DNA from: JBBDIM01 sp040880405
Lineage (GTDB): Bacteria > Planctomycetota > Planctomycetia > Pirellulales > Pirellulaceae
NCBI GenBank assembly: GCA_040880405.1
Contig: JBBDIM010000179.1
Coordinates: forward strand, 1 to 64,000
DNA length: 64,000 nt
Direction of reading: 5' to 3'
Below are positions 45,857-55,033 of the stretch, piece after piece (position 1 is the first letter of the stretch; every line of letters starts with the position of its first letter). A program made the translations under genes and the position numbers. Below the pieces are notes generated by a model. The model saw only the letters and a program-made list of their open reading frames with translations. It ran no database searches and had not been told where the DNA came from.

Positions 45857-46284
45857 GACTCGGCATCCTCCGCGCGGATCACGGCGAATACCACGTTCCA
45901 AATCCCCGCCTTGGTGCAGGCCAGCATGATCGGCCGGACGGCGGCGTACGGGGTTTGCCGATCGCAGCGAATTCGGACCTCCATCCGTTCGGACGACCCG
46001 GCGGCGATCTCACCCAACCGCCGGGCTAGGCTATCCGCCGCGACTTCCCGCCCCGCCAAGAGTAGCCGTCCCTCCCGATCGACATTCACCACCACCGTCT
46101 CCCGCAGTTCGTCGACGATCTCCGTTCCACTCTCGGCAGTGGGCAGCGGCAGCGGCATCTGGGCTTCCTGTTTGGCCAAGTGACTGGAAACGAGGAAGAA
46201 GATGATCAACAGGAACACAACGTCGATCATCGGGGTCATGTTGAACCCGCTTTGTCCCGGTTTGAGTTGGGTGGGGATTTTCAT
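45853..46284 (-). CDS. ExbD/TolR-like protein 1
   Basis: The 143-aa protein has the same fold as its neighbour: FNMTPMIDVVFLLIIFFLV helix with the conserved Asp, and a periplasmic domain ending in FAVIRAED. It starts 5 bp after the ExbB-like gene. Two different ExbD copies beside one ExbB is a common arrangement in planctomycetes. Confidence 0.92.
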   Translation of the reverse strand: MKIPTQLKPGQSGFNMTPMIDVVFLLIIFFLVSSHLAKQEAQMPLPLPTAESGTEIVDELRETVVVNVDREGRLLLAGREVAADSLARRLGEIAAGSSERMEVRIRCDRQTPYAAVRPIMLACTKAGIWNVVFAVIRAEDAES

Positions 46285-46289
46285 CGCCG

Positions 46290-47108
46290 TTAGGTCTTCT
46301 CCTTCGCCTGACGGCGACGGCGTTTGAGCGGCGTGAACACCTGCTGGGCGACGTAGGCCGTTTCGGCAACCAGCTCGTCAATCCAGTTGCGGAACACGGC
46401 GAACGCGCCGAGTGAGGGGATCGCCACGATCAGCCCACCGACCGTCGTGACCAACGCCTGATAAATCCCTTCGGCCAAATCGCCCGCTCCGGCGGCACCT
46501 TGGGTGCTGGCCACCTGCTGGAACGCGAAGATCATCCCGGTAACCGTCCCCAGCAGACCGACCATCGGAGCAATGTTACCGATCACCGAGAGGTACTCGA
46601 TCTTGCGAAACAACCGGGCAGACTGTTCGGCGGTGGCGTCTTCCAGTGCCTTCTCGACTGCGGACCAACCTCCGTCCAGTTCCGAGATGCCGCTCAACAG
46701 CACAAACGACAAAAAGCTTGGCCGGGCCCGACAGGCGGCGTCCGCCTCTTGGATTTTGCCTTGGAACAAGTAATCGCGGACCTCATCTCCCAGCCCCTCT
46801 GGCATCAGTTCCTTCTTGCGAATCGTCATCGCATGTTCGAACACCAAATAGGCCGCGGTGAGGGATAGCGCGAGCAGGACCGCGATGATCACGCCGCCGA
46901 CGATTCCCCCGGAGAACAGAATCTGAATAAACCCTTGGGTCTCTACTTCGGCCGGCTGGGCCGCAGTGGTTTCCGGCGTGCCGTCTGCTGGGCCTTGAGC
47001 CAAGACGGGAGGGAGCCAGGCATTGATCTGGCCGGGGCCACCCCACATCGAGAGCCCCACTCCCAGAGCCACGATAGTAAAAATTGCCAATCGCATGCGT
47101 TGTGCCAA
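46290..47108 (-). CDS. ExbB/TolQ/MotA-type proton channel protein
   Basis: The 272-aa product has a signal-like N-terminus, then a membrane helix (about 65-90), the conserved cytoplasmic loop with RPSFLSFVLLSGISELDGGW, and a helix pair typical of the MotA/TolQ/ExbB family (LSVIGNIAPMVGLLGTVTGMIFAF, GIYQALVTTVGGLIVAIPSLGAFAVFRN). It builds the motor with the ExbD-like proteins encoded next. N-terminal processing is a feature of some long ExbB forms. Confidence 0.93.
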   Translation of the reverse strand: MAQRMRLAIFTIVALGVGLSMWGGPGQINAWLPPVLAQGPADGTPETTAAQPAEVETQGFIQILFSGGIVGGVIIAVLLALSLTAAYLVFEHAMTIRKKELMPEGLGDEVRDYLFQGKIQEADAACRARPSFLSFVLLSGISELDGGWSAVEKALEDATAEQSARLFRKIEYLSVIGNIAPMVGLLGTVTGMIFAFQQVASTQGAAGAGDLAEGIYQALVTTVGGLIVAIPSLGAFAVFRNWIDELVAETAYVAQQVFTPLKRRRRQAKEKT

Positions 47109-47117
47109 GGTCGCCTC

Positions 47118-48179
47118 CTAGTTGCCACCCGTGTTGAGCTGCTGCATTAGGATCTCGGCCTCGCGGCTTGCCGCGCTGCCGGAGTGTTCAGTCATAATCT
47201 CGCGGACCAATTGCCGCGCCTCGGCGGTTTGGCCATCCCGCTCTAGGCTCCGCGCCGCCAGCAACAGCGACTCCGCCGCTAAGTGTGCTTCCCCCGGATA
47301 CAAAATCGGAACACGCATCAGGGGCAGTGGGGCCTCATCGTATCGTTTTTGTTGCAGGAAGGCGCGGCCAATCACATACCACGGCCCCGCATTGGCGCTG
47401 CCTGGCAGCTTGCCCCGCTCCACGAGCGTCACCCACCGCCGCAGACCCGACTCGTCGACTGTCACCACTTCGGTTCGCCACATTTGGGCCTGGGCCAACA
47501 AGGCGAGCTGCGCGTCTTCCGCCCTGGCCAGTTGCCGCAGCGCGGTGATGGCCTGGTTCCGATCCGAGGAGGACAACAGCCAACTGGCCCCCATCAGCCG
47601 CGCCTGCAAGGTCTCGCCGGAAAGCCACGACCGCGCGGCCCGGTCTCGGTCGAAGCTGGGGCTGTTCGACGTCCACGCTAGCGGCATCGCCTCCAGATGC
47701 CGTGTGTTGGGATTCTCCTCTACGATCCGCAGGAACAGGACGCCCGCCGAAGCGACCTCATTCAACTGCAGGAGGATCTGACACTTTCGGGCCACCAACG
47801 CCTCGTGGGCCCAGGTTCGCTGTTCGAGCTCCAGGGCGGCATCGATCGCGGTCAAAGCCTCGGCGAATTTCCGTTGTTCGATTTTTCGCAGGGCCTCATG
47901 GTACGGCTCAGGCCAGGTCGTCTCGACCTTTCGAATCCGATCGGTCGGCAGGGAGACCTCACCGTTGTGCGTGACGATTGTAAGCTGCTCGCGGTCGTAT
48001 CGCTCGATCGTGCCCCGCACCACCGTGCCTTTGTCCTGCCCTGGGGCCGGATGCAAATGAACGGCATCTTCAGCCACTGCGGCGGAGCCGGCCCAAGCCA
48101 GCAGGCAGCAGGCAAGCACTCCGTGGAGCAGGCTCCCCAGAGGCAGGGCGTTCATCAAAAGACCACGGGAAAGAGACAT
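47118..48179 (-). CDS. Exported hypothetical protein of the ExbBD operon
   Basis: The 353-aa protein has an N-terminal signal (cleavage near AVAEDA), then a region like an SH3-type small barrel (KGTVVRGTIERYDREQLTIVT, HNGEVSLPTDRIRKVE) and helical TPR-like repeats (about 90-345; ALTAIDAALELEQRTWAHEALVARK). It sits 15 bp after the VWA gene and 9 bp before the ExbB-like gene. Likely a periplasmic adaptor (inference). Confidence 0.8.
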   Translation of the reverse strand: MSLSRGLLMNALPLGSLLHGVLACCLLAWAGSAAVAEDAVHLHPAPGQDKGTVVRGTIERYDREQLTIVTHNGEVSLPTDRIRKVETTWPEPYHEALRKIEQRKFAEALTAIDAALELEQRTWAHEALVARKCQILLQLNEVASAGVLFLRIVEENPNTRHLEAMPLAWTSNSPSFDRDRAARSWLSGETLQARLMGASWLLSSSDRNQAITALRQLARAEDAQLALLAQAQMWRTEVVTVDESGLRRWVTLVERGKLPGSANAGPWYVIGRAFLQQKRYDEAPLPLMRVPILYPGEAHLAAESLLLAARSLERDGQTAEARQLVREIMTEHSGSAASREAEILMQQLNTGGN

Positions 48180-48194
48180 GAGCCCACTTGGCGG

Positions 48195-49190
48195 CTAGGG
48201 GCCGACTTTGCGAAGTTTGGTGATATCGACGTACACGTGCGTGCCGTCGTTTTGATTGGCGAGACGAACGAGGAAGTTAGACTCGCCGCGGGAAGACCCC
48301 GATCCGAACTCGATGGTATGAATGGTCGCGCTCCGGTTGCGGCGGCGAACCTGCTCCAGTTCCGAGGGGAAAAGTTGTTGCGAATCGGCGTCGGTCAAGA
48401 AAAAGATGACATCCGGCTGCATGTCCAAAGCGAGCAGCAGCGGGTCGAGATGCTGCGTCCCGCCGAACGCGATCATGCCGCGGACTTCTCGCTCGACGAG
48501 TTCCAAGGACTGCTTATCCGCGAATGCCAACTTCGGTCGACCATCTCCGGAACTGAGGATGTGCGGATGCTCGTTGTAAAAGATGACGGAAAACTGCTGC
48601 GTCTCGTTCAGGTCGCGGAGACTGTTGATCAATTCCAGCTTGGCGGCGGCCAAGGGTCGGCCCCCGTGGCTGTTCATGCTGCCGGATCGGTCGAACACGT
48701 ACACAAACGTCTGCCCTTCGGCTTCCGCGCCGAAGACCGAGGTCGTCCCTTCGGGGCCGCGCCCCACTCGGGCCGCAGAACTCCCTGCGGTCAGTCCGCC
48801 CGCTGCCGGCAAGCCACTCGCCGCGCCCCCTCCTTCAAGTGATTCTGATGGTGAGGGCAACAGCGAATCGAGGTCGGCGAACTCCATGTCGGTTGAGGGG
48901 AGCGAATCGGCAACCGGATTGGCCGCTTGGTCCTCCGATTCCGCCTGCTGGCTCGCGGCCCCACCTTGAGTTCCATCCAGATAGTCGGTTTGCTCTGCCG
49001 ATCGATCGGCCAGAACAATCGTGCCGGCCCTGGGTGCCTCGTCCCCGATCCCCCGAGACACCGTGCGGACCGTCATCACCAACACCAGCACGCTGCACGC
49101 ATGGACCACCAGCGACAAGAGCCAAGCCGGCATGGCCCGCTTGGGCGGTCGCCAATCGCCATCGACCCAGGGGGCGGTGGGAGCTGTCAT
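48195..49190 (-). CDS. Membrane-anchored VWA-domain protein heading the ExbBD operon
   Basis: The 331-aa protein has a cytoplasmic N-terminus, one membrane helix (about 22-42), a Ser/Glu/Gly-rich linker and a VWA domain (about 165-330) with MIDAS DRSGSM, then the IIFFLTDADS region. The protein has no TonB C-terminal motif, yet the ExbBD genes follow in the same operon, so its VWA domain may be the moving or sensing component (inference). A GTC-rich linker carries the signature of extracytoplasmic proteins. Confidence 0.85.
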   Translation of the reverse strand: MTAPTAPWVDGDWRPPKRAMPAWLLSLVVHACSVLVLVMTVRTVSRGIGDEAPRAGTIVLADRSAEQTDYLDGTQGGAASQQAESEDQAANPVADSLPSTDMEFADLDSLLPSPSESLEGGGAASGLPAAGGLTAGSSAARVGRGPEGTTSVFGAEAEGQTFVYVFDRSGSMNSHGGRPLAAAKLELINSLRDLNETQQFSVIFYNEHPHILSSGDGRPKLAFADKQSLELVEREVRGMIAFGGTQHLDPLLLALDMQPDVIFFLTDADSQQLFPSELEQVRRRNRSATIHTIEFGSGSSRGESNFLVRLANQNDGTHVYVDITKLRKVGP

Positions 49191-49728
49191 GGGATGTCAC
49201 CGCAATATAAGTCGTTGTGAGATAACAGGAAACGTGCAAGCGGATTCTAGAGGAGTCTCCGGCGAGAGGTCAACGCGAATTGGCCTAGGATGCCCCCCAT
49301 CCCCGCAGGGCAAGTGTACTCGACACCGTCGCAGCCCCCTCATTTCTTAATTATAGGGGCGGGCACGACTCATGCCGCCGTTTTTGCTTTCACGTCGCTC
49401 GAAAACCGCCACCAACTGGGTGTTGGCAGAGCGCAACTCTAATTTTGATTGAGTTCTATCGCAAAGAGACAAAGGATATCAAATCCTAACTCCGCGACAC
49501 CCCGCGCACGGGGCTTTTATCGCTGCATAGAGGCCCTTATGGGGCCGCTAAAAGACTCAAAATTAAAACGTCGTTTCTCATTAACAATTCGCGAAATTTT
49601 GCAAGAATAGACTTTACGAAGAAGCCCTGTCGTGCGCCGTCGGCGCAATACCTGTTGTCATCATGTTCCCCGTTTGCCTATTCGCGTCATTGCGGGACGA
49701 TCGTCTCGCCTTTTTCAAGGAAAGCCCC
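49191..49728. other. Intergenic region, AT-richer, no gene
   Basis: This 540-bp gap contains weak hairpins (for example GGCCCTTATGGGGCC near 49530) and the AAGGAAA ribosome site of the next gene. No RNA gene or promoter could be assigned. Confidence 0.4.
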
Positions 49729-50709
49729 ATGTTCTCATCGCTCGTTTCGCTCTCCCGGCGTCATCGCCGTGGTTTTACCCTCGTCGAACTTTTGGTGGTC
49801 ATCGCGATTATCGGTGTCTTGGTTGCCCTGCTGCTGCCAGCGGTTCAGCAAGCCCGAGAGGCGGCTCGCCGCGCCCAGTGTGTCAGCAACCTGAAAAATG
49901 TGGCGCTGGCCATGCACAACTACCACGACACCTACATCAACTTGCCCTACCTCGGATTTCTCGATTGGCAGAGCAACGGACAGGTAATCGAGGAGCTTAA
50001 CGGCGATACGATTTCCTGGATGGGACGCATCTACCCCTTCGTTGAGCAGCAGGCCTTGTTCGACACCCTTGACTGGAATGGACGGGTCAATGGTGGTCGC
50101 AACGCCCCTTACCGCACGACGGAACTCTCAGTCTTCTCTTGCCCTTCCGATCAGATGACCGTGGGCGAGTCGGACAACCTGGATTGGTGCCATCAGCGGC
50201 ATAGCTACGCCGTATGTGTTGGCAATACCAACTACGGACAAGACAATGCCAACAACTGGGATGGCGTGTGGACTTACGATAATGGCGGTTCCGCGTTTAC
50301 CGTCAATCGAGTTCACAATCTTGCTTCTGTGCAGGACGGTACGAGCAACACCGTGATGGTTTCTGAAGTACCGGTCAACCAAAATCAGAACGGCTGGCAA
50401 GGAAATTACGCCGCCACCATCTTTACTAATGGCGCGGGCTTTACCGGATACCTGACCCCCAATAGCCGTTCATCCGTTGACGGAGGTCGTCGATGCTGGC
50501 AACCACAGGATTACATCCGGAAAGTGCAGTGCCATCTCAGCACCAATGGCTGGCGGTCCGCCACTTATGCCGCCATGAGCAATCACCCCGGTGGCGTGAA
50601 CGCGGCAAACTTCGATGGATCGGTTACCTTCGCAAGCGAAACGGTCGACATCTGGGTCTGGCGAGCCAAAACCTCCACCCAAGGTGGCGAGGTCGTGAAC
50701 GACCACTAA
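49729..50709 (+). CDS. DUF1559 pilin-like secreted protein, cassette 1
   Basis: The start after AAGGAAA gives MFSSLVSLSRRHRRGFTLVELLVVIAIIG, a type IV prepilin N-terminus with processing at G/F. The 326-aa product has the DUF1559 pattern LLPAVQQAREAARR and the C-terminal HPGGVNAANFDGSV motif. Planctomycetes carry large numbers of these; the function is not established. It is followed by a small lipoprotein, as in the other two cassettes of the window. Confidence 0.93.
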   Translation: MFSSLVSLSRRHRRGFTLVELLVVIAIIGVLVALLLPAVQQAREAARRAQCVSNLKNVALAMHNYHDTYINLPYLGFLDWQSNGQVIEELNGDTISWMGRIYPFVEQQALFDTLDWNGRVNGGRNAPYRTTELSVFSCPSDQMTVGESDNLDWCHQRHSYAVCVGNTNYGQDNANNWDGVWTYDNGGSAFTVNRVHNLASVQDGTSNTVMVSEVPVNQNQNGWQGNYAATIFTNGAGFTGYLTPNSRSSVDGGRRCWQPQDYIRKVQCHLSTNGWRSATYAAMSNHPGGVNAANFDGSVTFASETVDIWVWRAKTSTQGGEVVNDH

Positions 50710-50764
50710 TCATTTTGAGCGAATCTCTTTTCTCGACCGACTCAATCTCATAGAAGGTTTAACC

Positions 50765-51247
50765 GTGAATACCAATTCCTCGTCTTGGCGTTTTGTAGGT
50801 CTCTTGGGTTGCCTAACCCTTGCCCTGGGACTGTTCGGCTGTGGCAGTCGTACCGATGGGCTGATAACCATCAGCGGGACCGTAACCCTAGACGGTAAAC
50901 CGGTCCCCGAGGGTTCCGTTTCGTTGATGCCGTTGGATGGCAAGGGGATCGCCGGGGGCGGAACGATCGCCCACGGGCGATACTCGGCGGATTCATCACC
51001 CGGGTTGATGGCGGTTCAAATCAATGGAATCGAAAAGGTCGAGAAAGAAAATCCCAGTGCCGAGGAAGTGGCCCGGGGGCTGCATATCGACCAGCGACAA
51101 ATATTGCCCGCTTCGTACAACCGCCAGTCGCAACTGCGAATCGAGGTCTCGTCCGACAACCACCAGTTCGACTTCAACCTGACCAGCGACGGGGCGATCC
51201 CGGAAGGGATGGGAACGCAGGGATCTGGGAAGCGCGCGGGAACGTGA
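50765..51247 (+). CDS. Small lipoprotein with transthyretin-like domain, cassette 1
   Basis: The GTG start gives a 160-aa protein with a lipobox (LGLFGC) and a carboxypeptidase-regulatory-like beta-sandwich (ISGTVTLDGKPVPEGSVSLMPLDG). Such lipoproteins follow DUF1559 genes in planctomycetes. A REP unit begins 2 bases after the stop. Confidence 0.88.
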   Translation: MNTNSSSWRFVGLLGCLTLALGLFGCGSRTDGLITISGTVTLDGKPVPEGSVSLMPLDGKGIAGGGTIAHGRYSADSSPGLMAVQINGIEKVEKENPSAEEVARGLHIDQRQILPASYNRQSQLRIEVSSDNHQFDFNLTSDGAIPEGMGTQGSGKRAGT

Positions 51248-51249
51248 AC

Positions 51250-51530
51250 GTAGCCACGCTTGCCAAAAGCGTGGGGGAAGTGCTAACCCGGATTATTCAC
51301 GGGGAATCGTCGCGAGAGGTCGTAAGTGCCCCGCGTGGCAAGGCGGACGAGCAATTCACCCGCAGGCGTATTTGTAAATACGTCGAGGATGAATTGCGAA
51401 GTCCAACGCAGTCCACCGGAAGCACTTACGGCCTCGCAGCAGATTGGCCGTGAATAATCCGGGCTAACCCGCTTCGCCTGGGGGTTAGCGCAACTCGCAC
51501 GTCCCCCACGGTCTACGCGACCGTGGCTAC
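51250..51530. repeat. REP composite interrupted by a MITE-like element
   Basis: The outer ends GTAGCCACGC and CGTGGCTAC are those of the 6060-6159 unit. Removing the 177-bp insert and one copy of CTAA leaves 100 bp, matching the empty unit in length. Confidence 0.85.
51287..51463. mobile_element. 177-bp MITE-like element, TIR CCCGGATTATTCACGG
   Basis: The ends are perfect 16-bp inverted repeats. CTAA flanks both sides (51283-51286 and 51464-51467), and the whole element is a nested imperfect hairpin centred on CGTATTTGTAAATACG (51367-51382). It has no coding frame. The CTAA site fits the YTAR target preference of IS5-subgroup elements, but an 8-bp reading (GCTAACCC) is possible if the inverted repeats are shorter. 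No matching transposase is in the window. Confidence 0.75.
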
Positions 51531-51561
51531 AGGGGAAGTGGAATCCACAAGCCCGCCGATT

Positions 51562-51984
51562 TCAGCGGCGTCCCGGAAAGCGACCAACCGTCAGCGGTTG
51601 GCTCAAATTCAACCGCTGCTCCATGGGGTACATCTCACGTTCTCGAACCTCGGGGTCATGCGTCGTCCAGGTCTCTCGGATTTGGACCGCATGCACGCGG
51701 CGAACGACGTTTTGATCTCGCCACGTGGTGACGTAATCTCCCTGGGGCCAAGACTTGCGCGGATGCTGGTCGTCTGACTTGAGTAGTCGCCAAGCCCTGA
51801 CTTGAAACCGTCTCGTGGCGGAATCCCAGTCGTAGAAGATCAACTGGTCGATCACGTGTCGGCCGTGTTGATCGTACAAATGGTTGACTTCAATCAGATC
51901 GACCTGATCCACCACCTCCGACGTTGTCGGAGCGGCACCAGAGCAAGCCAGGGTAAGGATCGTGCTCAGCAGTAACGGATGCAT
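51562..51984 (-). CDS. Small exported hypothetical protein
   Basis: Starting at MHPLLLSTILTLACSGAAP, preceded by AAGGAG, gives 140 aa with a signal peptide (possible lipobox TLAC). The mature part (VIDQLIFYDWDSATRRFQVRAWRLL) has a mixed strand/helix pattern I recall in planctomycete proteins of unknown function. Confidence 0.75.
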   Translation of the reverse strand: MHPLLLSTILTLACSGAAPTTSEVVDQVDLIEVNHLYDQHGRHVIDQLIFYDWDSATRRFQVRAWRLLKSDDQHPRKSWPQGDYVTTWRDQNVVRRVHAVQIRETWTTHDPEVREREMYPMEQRLNLSQPLTVGRFPGRR

Positions 51985-52669
51985 GGCAAAATCTCCTTGC
52001 TGCCAGCGGAGAGGACACAAGCGATCCCGCGAATTCCTCTCGCGGGTTCCGGTTCAGCGGCCCCATGAGCCAATCATGCCGCCACCCACTGCATCGCGAA
52101 ATTCGTGCCAAAACGCTTGCGGGTTCCGACGCGTGCATCGTTACCATTGACGCGATAGTCACTTCGGATCCTTTCAGGGGCACTGCGAGGAGAATCGGCG
52201 AAGGCGGGGATGCCACCCTTAAACGTGAAAATTGCCTACATAAAATGCAAGCATGCTTGACAAACGCGCGACGGGAGAAATCCCGTAGGAGGAATAATCC
52301 GACCCAGCCTTCAATTTGCGGAAATCCTACCCCGCAGATGTCATTTGCCCTAGGAATAAGCGGCGACTGGTCATGCCGACGACACTTCGGCGTGAGAACG
52401 ACCAGAGGGCTGTCAAAAATTCGGTATTGACACGGATTTAGGATGCGCCGTTTTTGTTCCTTGCAGTCGTCGATCCACCCGGAAAAACAAGGGCTTTTGC
52501 GATTCAAGGATGAATAGTTGCGCAATGTTGAAAACCGGACACAACCCCAGATTTTTAGCAGCCCAGCATTAGTCCCCCTCGGGTCTCATCTTTCACTGAA
52601 CGATCAAGCATGAGACCCGGGTATGGAGACTATCCACGGTTCACGTCGCGGCCATCAATATCCCTGCGC
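51985..52669. other. Intergenic region with two palindromes
   Basis: There is no credible gene in 680 bp between convergent or tandem genes. CAAGCATGCTTG (near 52248) is a perfect palindrome. CGGGTCTCAT (52580-52589) pairs with ATGAGACCCG (52610-52619) just downstream of the SulP-carbonic anhydrase gene and may help end its transcription. Confidence 0.45.
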
Positions 52670-55033
52670 TTAGGTTGCCTGGACTGTGTCATAGGGAGAG
52701 GCATAGAGCTGTTGGGGACGATGATCCACCGTTTCTGGCAGTTGAGGCAATTCGAAACCGATCGTACACTCCGGTGGGAAGGTGATCCGGCCGTCGCGGA
52801 GATCGTACATCGCGCCGGCGATCCCCAGCTTCCCGGACTCGACCAGTTGGCGAATCGTGTCGCTCTCTTCCATCAGCAGCATGATGCTTCGCTTGGTGTG
52901 CTCGAGTGACACTTCGTCGATAAACCGCTCCTGTTCCTCCGCCGAAAGCTCCTGGAACCGCTGGGCGACATCCGTGTCGATCGAAGGACGTATGTTCTCC
53001 ACCACATTCTTGAAGTGAGTACCCCAGCGATGGGCGATCTCCTCGTCGGTACAAGTCGAGGCCTCCACAATCGCGCGAATCACCGACGAGTTGGTATGCC
53101 CCAGCACCAGGATCAACTTCGTCCCGGAAATGGCGCAGCCATACTCGGCGCTGGCGATCGCGCTGCGGCCATGGATGGAATTGCCCGCCAGGCAGATGTT
53201 GAGCACGTCCCCGATCCCCAGGTCGAAAATCGTCTCGGCGAGCAGACGAGAATCCATGCAACTGACGATCACCGCCATGGGAAACTGGGCATTGGCGGTC
53301 TCTCGGGCCTGCCGCCAGTCTCTTGCCAGCCGCTGATCCTTCCGGAACCGCTCATTCCCTTCCTTCAGCAGCGTGACGACCTTGGCCGGGGTCAAATCGC
53401 GTTGCAGTTCCCGCGTGGTGAAATCGACGAACTGGATATGGTCTTCCAGTTTGTAATCGCAGCGGAAGCCACGGAGGCTGACGTGGCACCCCTGCAGTTT
53501 CGAGACGTTGTCCCGGAAGTCACGGATCAAGTGCAGCACGTCCGGATCGACGTAATCCGTGTGGGTCGCGTCCAGCAGGATATGGCCCCCCTCAGGCACC
53601 GAGCGCAAAACACGCTCCAGAGCCGGACGATTCAGGAAGCTCACCTGGTTGGGCAACTCGATCCGCAAAATCTCTCCGCCGATGTGCTTCTCCGAAACGC
53701 GATTGATGGAACGCCGGTAGTTGCTATACAGAATGAAGGCCAAGGCGACGCCCAGACCAATCAAAATCCCAATGAGCAGGTCGGTCATGACAATCGCGAT
53801 CACCGTGATAATGAACGGAAAGAACTGACTCCTGCCTTCGTCCCACATTTGACGCATCAGCTTGGGGCTGGCCAGTTTGAAACCGGTGACCATTAAGATG
53901 GCTGCCAAACAGGAAAGCGGAATCATGTTCAGGTACTGCGGCAGCAGCATCACAAACCCCAGCAGCAGCCACCCGTGGAACATCGCGGAGAGCTTGGTCT
54001 GGGCACCCGCGCCGACATTCACCGAACCGCGGACCACCACCGAGGTGACCGGCAAACCACCAATCAAACCGCAGGTCACGTTCCCGATCCCCTGGGCCAA
54101 CAACTCGCGATTGGCCGGCGTCGCGCGTTTTTTCGGATCGAGATTATCGACCGCCTCGCAGTTGAGCAGTGTTTCGAGCGAGGCGACCACGGCGATCGTG
54201 AGCCCAGCTCCCATCACCGCCCAGACCCCGGCGAAACTCAGCAACTGCGTGAAGTCCGGCATGGTTAGAAACCCAATAAACTCGCCAACGCTCTCAGCGA
54301 CCGGCACCTGCACATGCTGCTCTTCCCCAACGCCCCACATCCCGCCGAAGCGATTGAAAATGAGCGTTCCACCCACGCCCATCAACACCACCAACAGCGG
54401 CGACGGAACGAGGGAGTTTTTCAGGACCTTGATCTTATCCCAACCCACCAGAAACGCGATCGAGAAGAGCCCGATCAGCAAAGGGCCGAAGTGATATTCC
54501 CCCTCCAGCAATTCCAGCAGCGAGAGAAAAGGGTTCTCGTGTCCCGGTTGGTTGTACGACAGGTCACCTTCCATTTCCTGATGTGCCGGGCCCGGTTCAA
54601 ACGACTGATGCCCCAACACATAGGGCAATTGTTTTAGAATCAGAATGATCCCAATCGCCGCGAGCAGCCCCTTAATCACACTCGTCGGGAAAAATGCCGC
54701 GAGGAACCCCGCCTTGGCCAACCCCAGGCCAATCTGGATCAACCCACCCACAACGATGGCCAGCAGGAAGGCCTCGAAACTGCCCAACACGCCGATTTGG
54801 GTCGCCACAATCGCCGTCAAACCGGCCGCCGGACCACTCACGCTAGCGTGCGAACCGCTGAGTGCCCCAATGACGATCCCACCGACGATCCCCGCCAATA
54901 GGCCGGAAAACAGCGGAGCCCCGGACGCCAAAGCGATCCCCAGGCAAAGTGGTAAGGCCACCAAAAAGACCACGATCCCGGCGGTAAAGTCTCGTGCCAA
55001 GGTCTTTGGTGCAAAAATGTTAACGCGTTCCAT
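52670..55033 (-). CDS. SulP anion transporter-STAS-beta-carbonic anhydrase fusion
   Basis: The 787-aa protein has a SulP/SLC26-type membrane domain (about 1-430; ALPLCLGIALASGAPLFSG, GPAAGLTAI), a STAS domain (about 440-545; HILLDATHTDYVDPDVL) and a beta-carbonic anhydrase domain (about 565-755). The zinc-site residues seen are C592 (CMDSR) and H646, but the second Cys, normally H-x-x-C, is Ser649 (GHTNSS). Fusions of this kind suggest bicarbonate uptake coupled to CO2/bicarbonate interconversion. The Ser substitution may abolish or alter catalysis. The residue count is from the plain start at 55033. Confidence 0.92.
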   Translation of the reverse strand: MERVNIFAPKTLARDFTAGIVVFLVALPLCLGIALASGAPLFSGLLAGIVGGIVIGALSGSHASVSGPAAGLTAIVATQIGVLGSFEAFLLAIVVGGLIQIGLGLAKAGFLAAFFPTSVIKGLLAAIGIILILKQLPYVLGHQSFEPGPAHQEMEGDLSYNQPGHENPFLSLLELLEGEYHFGPLLIGLFSIAFLVGWDKIKVLKNSLVPSPLLVVLMGVGGTLIFNRFGGMWGVGEEQHVQVPVAESVGEFIGFLTMPDFTQLLSFAGVWAVMGAGLTIAVVASLETLLNCEAVDNLDPKKRATPANRELLAQGIGNVTCGLIGGLPVTSVVVRGSVNVGAGAQTKLSAMFHGWLLLGFVMLLPQYLNMIPLSCLAAILMVTGFKLASPKLMRQMWDEGRSQFFPFIITVIAIVMTDLLIGILIGLGVALAFILYSNYRRSINRVSEKHIGGEILRIELPNQVSFLNRPALERVLRSVPEGGHILLDATHTDYVDPDVLHLIRDFRDNVSKLQGCHVSLRGFRCDYKLEDHIQFVDFTTRELQRDLTPAKVVTLLKEGNERFRKDQRLARDWRQARETANAQFPMAVIVSCMDSRLLAETIFDLGIGDVLNICLAGNSIHGRSAIASAEYGCAISGTKLILVLGHTNSSVIRAIVEASTCTDEEIAHRWGTHFKNVVENIRPSIDTDVAQRFQELSAEEQERFIDEVSLEHTKRSIMLLMEESDTIRQLVESGKLGIAGAMYDLRDGRITFPPECTIGFELPQLPETVDHRPQQLYASPYDTVQAT

